64,000 nt of DNA from Arenibacter catalasegens (GTDB taxonomy: Bacteria; Bacteroidota; Bacteroidia; Flavobacteriales; Flavobacteriaceae), in contig NZ_PHQQ01000002.1 in NCBI RefSeq assembly GCF_002909235.1, positions 248,001 to 312,000 of the forward strand. The letters are read 5' to 3'. The position numbers were made by a program, and so were the translations under genes. Positions 1 to 7,729 of this stretch are shown here, one piece after another. Each line of letters begins with the position of its first letter. Positions within the stretch are counted from its first letter, which is position 1. Under the pieces are notes generated by a model. That model searched no databases. It was given only the letters and a program-made list of their open reading frames with translations, and had not been told where the DNA came from.

Positions 1-606
1 CTGCTTGGCCAGTTCAGCGGCTTTTTCTACAGAATCCAAAGCTCCTCTAAATTCATTTCTCCTGTGCACCAAAGATACTTCAGCAGCCACATCGGTTAGA
101 AATATTGCCCAATCCAAGGCAGAATCACCTCCTCCAGAGATAACCACTTTTTTATTCCTATACACCTCAGGATCTTTTATAATATACGCTACACCCTTAT
201 CCTCAAAATCTACCAAATTGGGAATCAAAGGTTTTCTAGGTTCAAAAGACCCTAATCCACCGGCAATAACTACCACTGGAGCCTGATGTTTTGTCCCTTT
301 ATTTGTGGTAACCACAAAAGAACCATCATCCAATTTATCCAAGGTCTGAGCTCTTTCACCCAAGGTAAACCCAGGTTCAAAAGGTTGAATTTGCTGCATC
401 AAATTTTTAACCAAATCACCGGCAAGAATTTCCGGAAATGCTGGAATATCATAAATAGGTTTTTTAGGATAAATTTCAGAACATTGTCCTCCTGGTTGAG
501 GCAATGCATCTATAAGATGCGTCTTCAATTTCAACAATCCCGCTTCAAAAACCGTGAACAACCCTGTTGGACCTGCCCCAATTATAAGTATATCTGTCTT
601 TATCAT
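1..606 (-). CDS. Ferredoxin/flavodoxin--NADP(+) reductase, type 2 (thioredoxin-reductase-like), 3' end cut by window
   Basis: Only the first 202 codons are present; the gene runs off the left edge. The ATG at 604-606 opens with an FAD-binding Rossmann motif (GAGPTGLF, residues about 11-18), then PGGQCSEIYPKKPIYDIPAFP. A second nucleotide-binding fold begins at SGGGDSALDW near residue 164. This layout matches YumC-type ferredoxin-NADP reductases, which resemble thioredoxin reductase but lack its CxxC redox pair; no CxxC is seen in the part available. It lies 79 bp downstream of cobA on the same strand at the end of the sulfate-reduction operon, so it plausibly supplies NADPH electrons to ferredoxin for the sulfite reductase. 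That role is inferred from context. Confidence 0.85.
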   Translation of the reverse strand, partial: MIKTDILIIGAGPTGLFTVFEAGLLKLKTHLIDALPQPGGQCSEIYPKKPIYDIPAFPEILAGDLVKNLMQQIQPFEPGFTLGERAQTLDKLDDGSFVVTTNKGTKHQAPVVVIAGGLGSFEPRKPLIPNLVDFEDKGVAYIIKDPEVYRNKKVVISGGGDSALDWAIFLTDVAAEVSLVHRRNEFRGALDSVEKAAELAKQ

Positions 607-684
607 ACTACTTTGATTAATTCCTAATTAATTATGACACCTATTTAGGCTTAAGCCTACTTAGTTGAATGTCTCTACTATTAT

Positions 685-1518
685 TTACTGCGCCACTTCG
701 TGGCTATTTAATATTTCGGTATAATTTAATAGGGTATTCCTATGATTGACCACCTCACCAATAATAATAATGGCCGGGTTGCTCAATTGGTCTTTAACTA
801 CCAGTGCTTCAATAGAAGCTATTGTTCCTACTCCTACCTTTTCATCTTGGCGTGTGCCATTTTGAATAATGGCAATCGGCATATCGGATTTCCCCTCCTT
901 CTTAAACAGCTCAACAATCTCTGCAAGCTTGCTCATACCCATCAGTATTACTATTGTAGCATTAGATTTGGCTGCCAAGGCAACATCGGTGGATAGTTTA
1001 TGATTTTTTGTAGTTCCTGTAATTACCCAAAAACTTTCGGAGGCACCTCTCTTGGTTACAGGAATGTTTTGGGAAGCAGGTACTGCAACTGATGATGAAA
1101 TTCCGGGAACCATGGTTACCTTAAGGCCTTTACTGGCCGCAAATTCCATTTCTTCCGCTCCTCTACCAAAAACAAATGGATCTCCTCCTTTTAATCTTAC
1201 TACATGTCCGGATGTTTTGGCCCTACTCACAATAAGCTCGTTTATTTGCTCTTGTTGATAGGCATAGCATCCTTTCCTTTTACCAACAAATATATGTTCG
1301 GCGTTAGGAGCATAATTCAATAGGGAGTCATCCACCAAGGCGTCGTACAATACCACGTCTGCCGCCTGCAAGGCCTTTATGGCCTTAAGCGTTATTAATT
1401 CCACATCGCCAGGTCCAGCCCCTACTACGGTCAGCTGCCCAAGTACATTAGCTTCCTTTTTTGAATCAAGGTCAGCTGACGTGGTATTAATATGAATATT
1501 ATCCTCCTTACCAATCAT
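685..1518 (-). CDS. cobA: Uroporphyrinogen-III C-methyltransferase (SUMT)
   Basis: This enzyme methylates uroporphyrinogen III at C2 and C7 with SAM to give precorrin-2, the precursor of the siroheme needed by the sulfite reductase encoded just upstream. The SAM-binding motif VVGAGPGDVELIT follows a non-conserved N-terminal stretch of about 28 residues. YDALVDDSLL, the VRLKGGDPFVFGRG motif and the PGISS motif are all present. At 277 residues it is a stand-alone SUMT; no CysG-like precorrin-2 dehydrogenase/ferrochelatase domain is fused and none is seen nearby. The start is 2 bp after the preceding stop codon, so translation is probably coupled. The missing second siroheme enzyme may lie left of the window. 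Confidence 0.93.
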   Translation of the reverse strand: MIGKEDNIHINTTSADLDSKKEANVLGQLTVVGAGPGDVELITLKAIKALQAADVVLYDALVDDSLLNYAPNAEHIFVGKRKGCYAYQQEQINELIVSRAKTSGHVVRLKGGDPFVFGRGAEEMEFAASKGLKVTMVPGISSSVAVPASQNIPVTKRGASESFWVITGTTKNHKLSTDVALAAKSNATIVILMGMSKLAEIVELFKKEGKSDMPIAIIQNGTRQDEKVGVGTIASIEALVVKDQLSNPAIIIIGEVVNHRNTLLNYTEILNSHEVAQ

Positions 1519-1520
1519 TA

Positions 1521-3611
1521 CTATACGTTTGTCAATTCTAATTTTCTGTATGTTTCCACATTTCCTAAAAATTCAGAAGCATCCTTTAAATATGCTTTGG
1601 CAAAGGCTTCTGTTGGGGCGTTCTGATTTAATTGAAGTACCATTTTCTCAAAGCCTTGATCCAATTTAAACTTACCAGTTGCTATAAATAGCTCATCAAA
1701 ATCCTTAATAATGCTGATATGAGTATTTACCTTGGTATTTTCTGCAGTCAATAAAGCCTTGGCCGTATTCACCATTGATGAATAGGAATGATAGATACTG
1801 GCTGCCCATTTCTCGTCTTCCAAATTCAATTTTGCCGTTTCGATCTTTTCCTCACTGTCAAACAACAATGTGGCAATTAAATCGATTACTACTCCGGCAC
1901 ATTCTCCAACACCAATAGCTTGTTCATATTTTTCCGTAGTACCCCAATCAATAAAATCGGATGCCTCTAGGTTATCCACATCTGACAACGGCTTAAGGAA
2001 ATCATAAAAATACATTTGACCTTTTTCCTCATAATAATCCACAAAGGATTTTCCGTTACCATTGGCATCAAAATCATCTAAAATGAACCTTAATGCTTCA
2101 GGGCCTCTTTTACTAGGTACCTTAATAACTTTATCTGCAAAACGACCGTTACCATCTCCTAAATTTCCACCTCCCAAAAGCACCTGAAGTGCGGGAGCTA
2201 CTAATTTACCTTTTGTTCTAACGGACATTCCTTGAAAACCAATATTGGCCATATTGTGCTGTCCACAAGCATTCATACATCCACTAATCTTAATAACCAC
2301 GTCCTGATTATTGATATAATGTGGGTATTCTGCCTTAATTACTCTCTCTAATTCATCAGCAATCCCAGTACTACTGGCAATTCCCAAATTACAGGTATCC
2401 GTTCCAGGACAGGCCGTAATATCCAATGCCGTATTGTACCCAACTTCGGCAAATCCTAATTTTTCCAATTCTTGATAGAAGAAGGGCACTAAGGATTCCT
2501 TAACATAAGGAATCAATATATTTTGACGCAAACTCAATCTAATTTCACTTGCTGCATATTTTTCTACTAGATCAGCCAATTGTCTGGCTTTTTCTACATA
2601 AAAATCACCCAATAATACCTTTATCCCAATAGCCACATATCCCTGCTGCTTTTGGGGAACCAAGTTGGTAGCCTTCCATACGTCAAAGGCCTTCTGATCC
2701 TTAATGGTAACTTCAGGAGCTTCATTCCCTGCAATATTTACCTTTGGATAAGCATCCGCATCTATTTCGTAAGTTTGGACAGGTATTGCCAATTGCTCTT
2801 CTTCCAACAACTTTTTAAATCCGTCCAAGCCAATATCCTTCAAAAGGAATTTCATTCTAGCCTTAGCCCTACTTTTTCTTTCCCCAAAACGGTCAAAAAC
2901 ACGAACTACACCTTCCATTAAAGGAATAATCTTGTCGGTAGGTAGAAAAGAATAAATTTCATCTGCATGTCTTGGCTGTGATCCCAATCCACCACCCAAA
3001 AGCACCTTAAATCCTTTTACACCATTCTCCACCTTGGCTATAAAGCCAAGATCGTGCATGTATGAAAGACCTGTATCCTCATCAGAGGAAGAAAAGGAAA
3101 CTTTAAACTTCCTCCCCATTTCCTGACTTATAGGATTCCTTAAAAAATACTGAAACAAGGCATGTGCATAGGGGGAAACATCGAAGGGTTCGTTTGCATC
3201 TATTCCGGCAGTTTCACTGGCGGTAACGTTCCTCACTGTATTTCCACAAGCTTCCCTGATCGTAATATCGTCCTGTTCCAACTGGGCCCATAATTCCGGT
3301 GTACGGTTTATGTCCACATAATGGATCTGTATATCCTGACGGGTAGTTATATGTAGTCTTCCGGTTGAATATTCTTCCGAAACATCACATATCCTTCTTA
3401 ACTGCTGAGAGCTAACTTTCCCGTAGGGCAATTTTATACGAATCATTTGGACACCAGGTTGTCTTTGCCCATAAATTCCCCTGGCCAACCTTAGGCTACG
3501 GAATTTTTCCTCGTCCAAACTACCGCCTTGAAATTCACGGATCTTAGCTTCTAATGCTATGATATCCTGTTCTACAACCGGGTTTTCCACTTCTGTTCTG
3601 AAAGTCCGCAT
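1521..3611 (-). CDS. Ferredoxin-type sulfite (nitrite/sulfite) reductase with C-terminal HEPN-like domain
   Basis: This is a siroheme/[4Fe-4S] enzyme catalysing six-electron reduction of sulfite to sulfide. Two ferredoxin-like half-domains are visible at about residues 50-110 and 320-395. The cluster/siroheme cysteines are C401 and C407 (CPGTDTC) and C445 and C449 (CMNAC). The core ends near residue 560. The remaining ~130 residues are an alpha-helical extension with IYHSYSSMVNTAKALL, resembling HEPN domains; this extension is carried by homologues in flavobacteria as I recall. Position between cysN and cobA argues for sulfite rather than nitrite as substrate. No flavoprotein (CysJ) is encoded here, which fits ferredoxin as the electron donor. 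Confidence 0.9.
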   Translation of the reverse strand: MRTFRTEVENPVVEQDIIALEAKIREFQGGSLDEEKFRSLRLARGIYGQRQPGVQMIRIKLPYGKVSSQQLRRICDVSEEYSTGRLHITTRQDIQIHYVDINRTPELWAQLEQDDITIREACGNTVRNVTASETAGIDANEPFDVSPYAHALFQYFLRNPISQEMGRKFKVSFSSSDEDTGLSYMHDLGFIAKVENGVKGFKVLLGGGLGSQPRHADEIYSFLPTDKIIPLMEGVVRVFDRFGERKSRAKARMKFLLKDIGLDGFKKLLEEEQLAIPVQTYEIDADAYPKVNIAGNEAPEVTIKDQKAFDVWKATNLVPQKQQGYVAIGIKVLLGDFYVEKARQLADLVEKYAASEIRLSLRQNILIPYVKESLVPFFYQELEKLGFAEVGYNTALDITACPGTDTCNLGIASSTGIADELERVIKAEYPHYINNQDVVIKISGCMNACGQHNMANIGFQGMSVRTKGKLVAPALQVLLGGGNLGDGNGRFADKVIKVPSKRGPEALRFILDDFDANGNGKSFVDYYEEKGQMYFYDFLKPLSDVDNLEASDFIDWGTTEKYEQAIGVGECAGVVIDLIATLLFDSEEKIETAKLNLEDEKWAASIYHSYSSMVNTAKALLTAENTKVNTHISIIKDFDELFIATGKFKLDQGFEKMVLQLNQNAPTEAFAKAYLKDASEFLGNVETYRKLELTNV

Positions 3612-3721
3612 GCTACTTTTATTTTTTGTTCAAATTGATTATTAATTTTAAAACCTTTAGCCCATAGGGATAATAGATTAAATTGGCAACAACACCATAC
3701 CCCAAGGGGATGGAAGGAGGT

Positions 3722-4969
3722 TTAATTTATAAACCCAACTCCAGCTGTTGTATTGCTTTGATTATCTATTAGGATAAAAGAGCCATTGGTACGGTGATTC
3801 TTGAAAGAATCATAAAAAATAGGCTTATTCAATCTAAAGGTAACCTGTGCTATATCGTTCATTCCCAAGGCAGTGATAGATGTATCTATACCTGAGTAAT
3901 CCGGATTAATTTTATGGTGAATGTTCTCTACCTTGGCCAACACCTTGTTCACTCCGTGCTGCACCACGTATTTTCCTCCTACGGTTAAATTTTGAGAATC
4001 CATCCATGAAACTGTAGCCGTAAATTGCTTGTCGATTGTAGGCAAATCACCTACTTTGACCAACATATCTCCCCTACTAACATTGATTTCATCTTCCAAT
4101 GTTATAGTCACTGATGAACGTCTTGTTGCTGTTTTATACTTTTTGTCGTAAAAATAAATATCCTTGATCTTGGATTTGGTCATAGATGGCAAGACTACTA
4201 CTTCATCACCAACACTAAGTTCACCGCCATATACCTTTCCAGCAAATCCTCTAAAATCATGGAATTCCTCTGTTTTAGGGCGTATCACATATTGAACCGG
4301 AAACCTAGGAGTTCCAACATTATAGATATCCTTTCTATCCAATCCCTCAAAATGCTCTAACAACGTTTGTCCCTTGTACCACGTCATTTCCTCTGACCTG
4401 TTAACCACATTGTCGCCTTTAAGCGCACTCACGGGAATAAAGGTGATTTTCTGATCTTGGTAATCGCGCTTACTCATCAGTTCCTCAAAATCAGCTTTGA
4501 TCTCATTATATCTTTCCTCTGAGTAATCAACCAAGTCCATTTTATTTATGGCCACGATAACATCTTTTATCCTCAATAAGTTATTGATGAAAAAGTGTCT
4601 ATTCGTTTGCTCTATCACCCCTTTTCTGGCGTCGATCAAAATGATGGCAGCCTGTGAGGTAGAAGCGCCAGTAACCATGTTACGCGTATATTCCACATGA
4701 CCAGGAGTATCCGCAATGATATAACTCTTATTGGGTGTGGAGAAATAAATATGGGCTACATCTATAGTAATTCCTTGTTCTCTCTCTGCTACCAAACCAT
4801 CTGTTGCCAAAGAGAAATCAAGATAATCATACCCTTTTTGCTTACTGGTCTTTTCTATGGCCTCCAACTTATCGTCTGTCAGCGACTTTGTATCATACAA
4901 CAATCTCCCGATCAAGGTACTTTTACCGTCATCTACACTTCCTGCTGTTGCTATTTTTAGTACTTCCAT
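3722..4969 (-). CDS. cysN: Sulfate adenylyltransferase subunit 1 (GTPase)
   Basis: This is the regulatory GTPase subunit of ATP sulfurylase; GTP hydrolysis drives APS formation by CysD. The elongation-factor-like G domain shows the P-loop GSVDDGKST (residues 10-18), DTPGH, and NKMD. Beta-barrel domains II and III follow. At 415 residues the protein stops after these domains, so no APS kinase (CysC) domain is fused, unlike in many CysNC proteins. It lies 75 bp downstream of cysD on the same strand. Family identification is firm; assignment to the assimilatory pathway follows from neighbours cysD, cysH and the sulfite reductase. Confidence 0.95.
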   Translation of the reverse strand: MEVLKIATAGSVDDGKSTLIGRLLYDTKSLTDDKLEAIEKTSKQKGYDYLDFSLATDGLVAEREQGITIDVAHIYFSTPNKSYIIADTPGHVEYTRNMVTGASTSQAAIILIDARKGVIEQTNRHFFINNLLRIKDVIVAINKMDLVDYSEERYNEIKADFEELMSKRDYQDQKITFIPVSALKGDNVVNRSEEMTWYKGQTLLEHFEGLDRKDIYNVGTPRFPVQYVIRPKTEEFHDFRGFAGKVYGGELSVGDEVVVLPSMTKSKIKDIYFYDKKYKTATRRSSVTITLEDEINVSRGDMLVKVGDLPTIDKQFTATVSWMDSQNLTVGGKYVVQHGVNKVLAKVENIHHKINPDYSGIDTSITALGMNDIAQVTFRLNKPIFYDSFKNHRTNGSFILIDNQSNTTAGVGFIN

Positions 4970-5044
4970 TTCTTTTGTGTTTTGTAATTGGCTAGTATTC
5001 CATTGACAATTTTTACGAGCGTCAACCTACCTCAACTGCCGATT

Positions 5045-6049
5045 TTAAAAGTATCCTTGTTGTTTTCTTTTCTCCATTGCGGCTTCGGATCGCTTATCAT
5101 CTATCCTAGCTCCTCTTTCCGAAATCTTAGATTCCCTAATTTCACCTACCACCTTTTCAATGGTATCCGCATGGGATAATACCGCCGAAGTACAGCTCAT
5201 GTCCCCAACAGTTCTAAAGCGCACCATGCGCTCTTCCACCTTTTCATCTTCAGCACGGAAAACCACATCATCTTCTGCCGACCATATAAATCCGTCCCTT
5301 AGGAAGATATTTCTTTTATGCGCAAAATAGATGGAAGGTATTTCTATATCCTCTTGTTGGATATAACTCCAAACATCTAATTCCGTCCAGTTGCTGATAG
5401 GAAAAACCCTTACGTTCTGACCCAATTCGATCTGACCGTTCAACATATCGAACAATTCAGGACGTTGATTTTTTTCATCCCATTGTCCAAAATCGTCACG
5501 AACCGAAAAGATACGCTCTTTGGCACGTGCCTTTTCTTCATCCCTTCTGGCTCCACCAATACACGCATCAAATTTGAATTCTTCAATAGCATCCAACAAG
5601 GTAGTAGTCTGCAACATATTCCTACTGGAATATTTTCCAGTTTCTTCTACCACTTTTCCTTGGTCTATGGAATCCTGAACGTTACGAACAATCAATTCAA
5701 CACCTAACTCCTTAACCAACTTATCCCTAAAAGCGATGGTTTCCGGAAAATTATGTCCCGTATCTATATGCATTAGAGGAAATGGTATTTTAGCTGGAAA
5801 AAAGGCTTTCTGCGCCAATCTCACCAAGGTAATGGAATCCTTACCACCCGAAAAAAGCAACACTGGTTTTTCAAACTGTGCCGCAACTTCCCTTAAAATA
5901 TAAATTGCCTCGTTCTCCAAAGCATTGTTATTCAATACTTCCAATTCATTTGATTCGCTCACGTCTACTACTGTTTCCAATCCTGATTCTACAATGCTCA
6001 CAATAATTATGTCTTTAATTGGTTTTCTTCCAAAGGAAGCATTCGCCAA
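5045..6049 (-). CDS. cysD: Sulfate adenylyltransferase subunit 2
   Basis: Catalytic subunit of ATP sulfurylase, an ATP-pyrophosphatase of the PAPS-reductase superfamily, making APS from ATP and sulfate with CysN. The PP-loop SGGKDS is clear (LLFSGGKDSITLVRLAQ), as are HIDTGHNFPET and the IGGARRDEEKARAKER region. The ATG used gives 334 residues, some 30 more than the usual ~300; the first ~45 residues are not conserved. A GTG about 17 codons in (..IIIVSIVES..) is an alternative start. The ATG lies 17 bp after the cysH stop, which favours it. C-terminal residues RKQQGYF are typical of the family. Confidence 0.95.
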   Translation of the reverse strand: MANASFGRKPIKDIIIVSIVESGLETVVDVSESNELEVLNNNALENEAIYILREVAAQFEKPVLLFSGGKDSITLVRLAQKAFFPAKIPFPLMHIDTGHNFPETIAFRDKLVKELGVELIVRNVQDSIDQGKVVEETGKYSSRNMLQTTTLLDAIEEFKFDACIGGARRDEEKARAKERIFSVRDDFGQWDEKNQRPELFDMLNGQIELGQNVRVFPISNWTELDVWSYIQQEDIEIPSIYFAHKRNIFLRDGFIWSAEDDVVFRAEDEKVEERMVRFRTVGDMSCTSAVLSHADTIEKVVGEIRESKISERGARIDDKRSEAAMEKRKQQGYF

Positions 6050-6066
6050 TTGTTAATATTCTTTTC

Positions 6067-6741
6067 TTAGGTATGCAGCCCACATTCCCGATTTTCCAAA
6101 ACCTTGGTGGGGTCAAAATATTTATGCTCATTGGGCAAATTCCTATCCAGGAGATAAGCATCCAATTGACTATCGTTAAAATGATAAAACGGACTTACCT
6201 TTAAGACCCCGTCTCTACTTAAACTCAAAATATCCAAAGAATCCCTTAAAGCAGTCTGTCCCTGTCTAAGATTTGTAAACCAAACATCTGGCTTATGCTC
6301 TTCCATAGCTCTTCTAAAAGGTTCCAATTTAACCTGTTCCGTAAAAAGTTGATGCTTAGGATCGTCTATACCAGGAATTCCCATTACCGCATCCCTATGT
6401 GAGGACGTTTGTTTGGGAACATATAATTTTACATTTAAATGTAGCCTTGCAATTAACCCCTCGGCATGTTTGTAGGTATTTGGTGTATTATAACCAGTAT
6501 CGCACCAAACCACAGGAATATTAGGGGCAACATCCGTTACCGCATGTAAAATAGCCACTTCATAAGGCCTAAAATTTGTTGTCACCAATGGATTCTCGGC
6601 ATATTGAATAGCCCAAGAAATTATTTCTTCCGGTGGTATACCCTTAAACTGTTGGTTTAATTTATGTATTTGTTCCTCTGTAAATGCCATTGTCTCTGAT
6701 TCTTTAAATTCTTTGGATTTAATTACCTCTACCTTCCCCAA
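6067..6741 (-). CDS. cysH: Phosphoadenosine phosphosulfate (PAPS) reductase, thioredoxin-type
   Basis: Reduces activated sulfate to sulfite. The PP-loop-related segment VVWCDTGYNTPNTYKHAE is present, and the last six residues, ECGLHT, carry the single catalytic cysteine (C220) of the conserved ECGxH tail. The paired cysteines (CC...CC) that bind the [4Fe-4S] cluster of bacterial APS reductases are absent, which by family rules points to PAPS as substrate. No APS kinase gene is seen in the window, so either cysC lies elsewhere or this is a cluster-free APS reductase. The ATG overlaps the end of the DUF2061 gene by 13 bp. A second ATG 17 codons in (MAFTEEQIHKL) is also plausible. Confidence 0.92.
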   Translation of the reverse strand: MGKVEVIKSKEFKESETMAFTEEQIHKLNQQFKGIPPEEIISWAIQYAENPLVTTNFRPYEVAILHAVTDVAPNIPVVWCDTGYNTPNTYKHAEGLIARLHLNVKLYVPKQTSSHRDAVMGIPGIDDPKHQLFTEQVKLEPFRRAMEEHKPDVWFTNLRQGQTALRDSLDILSLSRDGVLKVSPFYHFNDSQLDAYLLDRNLPNEHKYFDPTKVLENRECGLHT

Positions 6742-6998
6742 CTAATCTTGTTCCAAATCCTTTCATGGAAGAAATATAGCAACATCTTGGTAAACAACTC
6801 CACGACCCCTATAGAAAGTGCAACGGTCATGGTTCCTGTAACGATCCAAGAAATTAGGATGGTATCCAACGTTCCAATAATTCTCCAACTAATAGATTTA
6901 GCAATACTCCTTTTGGGATTTTCGGTTCTCTTATCAGCCTTATAGCTTTTAGTTGCAGTACCTGTATTATTATTTGCAATTAATTGATCAGCAATCAT
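6729..6998 (-). CDS. DUF2061 family small membrane protein
   Basis: An 89-residue protein. Residues ~28-89 match the DUF2061 pattern: KRSIAKSISWRIIGTLDT at the start of the domain and a WNKISWG-like tail. Two hydrophobic helices (ILISWIVTGTMTVALSIGVVEL and a shorter second segment) suggest an inner-membrane protein. The first ~25 residues are polar and not conserved. It is the first gene of the cys operon, overlaps cysH by 13 bp, and follows the predicted promoter and operator directly. DUF2061 genes often sit with sulfate-assimilation genes, but the function is unknown. I do not assign transport activity. Confidence 0.85.
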   Translation of the reverse strand: MIADQLIANNNTGTATKSYKADKRTENPKRSIAKSISWRIIGTLDTILISWIVTGTMTVALSIGVVELFTKMLLYFFHERIWNKISWGR

Positions 6999-7020
6999 AT
7001 GATAAAAAACTTAAATTTAT

Positions 7021-7043
7021 TACCCTATCGATTTAATAGAGTA
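7021..7043 (-). promoter_or_regulatory. Candidate Rrf2-family operator, proximal copy
   Basis: Inverted repeat TACCCTA-N9-TAGAGTA (one mismatch between arms), 23 bp upstream of the DUF2061 start codon and overlapping the predicted transcription start of the cys operon. The same pattern recurs at 7101-7123, matching 18 of 23 positions. A repressor bound here would block initiation. The regulator is probably the Rrf2 protein encoded next door; this is inference from position and symmetry. Confidence 0.6.
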
Positions 7044-7045
7044 AG

Positions 7046-7053
7046 CAAAAATA
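7046..7053 (-). promoter_or_regulatory. Bacteroidetes-type -7 box for the cys operon
   Basis: On the minus strand the sequence TATTTTTG fits the TAnnTTTG -7 consensus, with a TTG 18 bp upstream as the -33 element (within CATTGTG). The predicted start falls near 7039-7041, inside the proximal operator copy. Confidence 0.55.
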
Positions 7054-7100
7054 GAAATTATTTTCAAAACACAATGATAAAAGCTTCATAAAATTCAACT

Positions 7101-7123
7101 TACCCTACAAATTTAGTAGATTA
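7101..7123 (-). promoter_or_regulatory. Candidate Rrf2-family operator, distal copy
   Basis: TACCCTA-N9-TAGATTA, the same arrangement as at 7021-7043 with an 80-bp offset, about 50 bp upstream of the predicted -7 box. Both copies share ATTTA in the central spacer. Two copies in one 226-bp intergenic region are unlikely by chance. Confidence 0.55.
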
Positions 7124-7224
7124 ATAAAAAAGTCCATTAAAATTTGAAGATTATTAAAGCTTTATAAAGTATTTACTACACAATTTACATTGAATTATAG
7201 CAAATTTAAGTCGTACGCCCCACT

Positions 7225-7635
7225 TCAGGGAACCAAATCTGCAAGAGTGTTGTTCCTAAAAACTTCCAAAGTACTATCCCTCACCTGCAACATTAATTTA
7301 TGCACAGAACAGCTGGCCTCATCTGGGCAATCCTCGCATTTTTCGTAGAAGTTTAAACTCACGCAGGGCACCATGGCTATAGGCCCTTCCAAAACCCTCA
7401 TGACAGTAGTCATGGGGATATCCTTTGGTTCTTTTATAAGGTAATAACCTCCACCCTTTCCTTTTTTGGAACCCAGAAGTCCTGTTTTTCGCAAGGTTAG
7501 AAGAATACTTTCCAGAAATTTCTGAGAAATGTTCTCATGCTTGGCTATTTCAGAAATCTGAACAGGTGAACGCCCTTTTTGAGACGCTAAAAAGGTTAGT
7601 GCCTTTAATCCGTATTTAGTCTTTTTGGAAAGCAT
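7225..7635 (-). CDS. Rrf2 family transcriptional regulator
   Basis: A winged-helix DNA-binding protein of 136 residues. It begins with the Rrf2 signature MLSKKTKYGLKALTFLA, has a recognition region ISQKFLESILLTLRKTGLLGSKKGKGGGYYL, and carries a cysteine cluster PCVSLNFYEKCEDCPDEASC. This cluster resembles the Fe-S-ligating loop of IscR/NsrR-type members, so it may sense iron-sulfur, cysteine or redox status. It sits immediately upstream of the cys operon on the same strand, 226 bp away. In Firmicutes the Rrf2 protein CymR controls cysteine metabolism, so a similar role here is likely but inferred. Confidence 0.9.
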   Translation of the reverse strand: MLSKKTKYGLKALTFLASQKGRSPVQISEIAKHENISQKFLESILLTLRKTGLLGSKKGKGGGYYLIKEPKDIPMTTVMRVLEGPIAMVPCVSLNFYEKCEDCPDEASCSVHKLMLQVRDSTLEVFRNNTLADLVP

Positions 7636-7729
7636 TCAGCGAAGATAAGGAAAATTAACATTGGTCTAAGACCCATCCTTATTTTACAAAATCAGATTTA
7701 GAACATGCGATGCTCTTAAAAGATACAGA

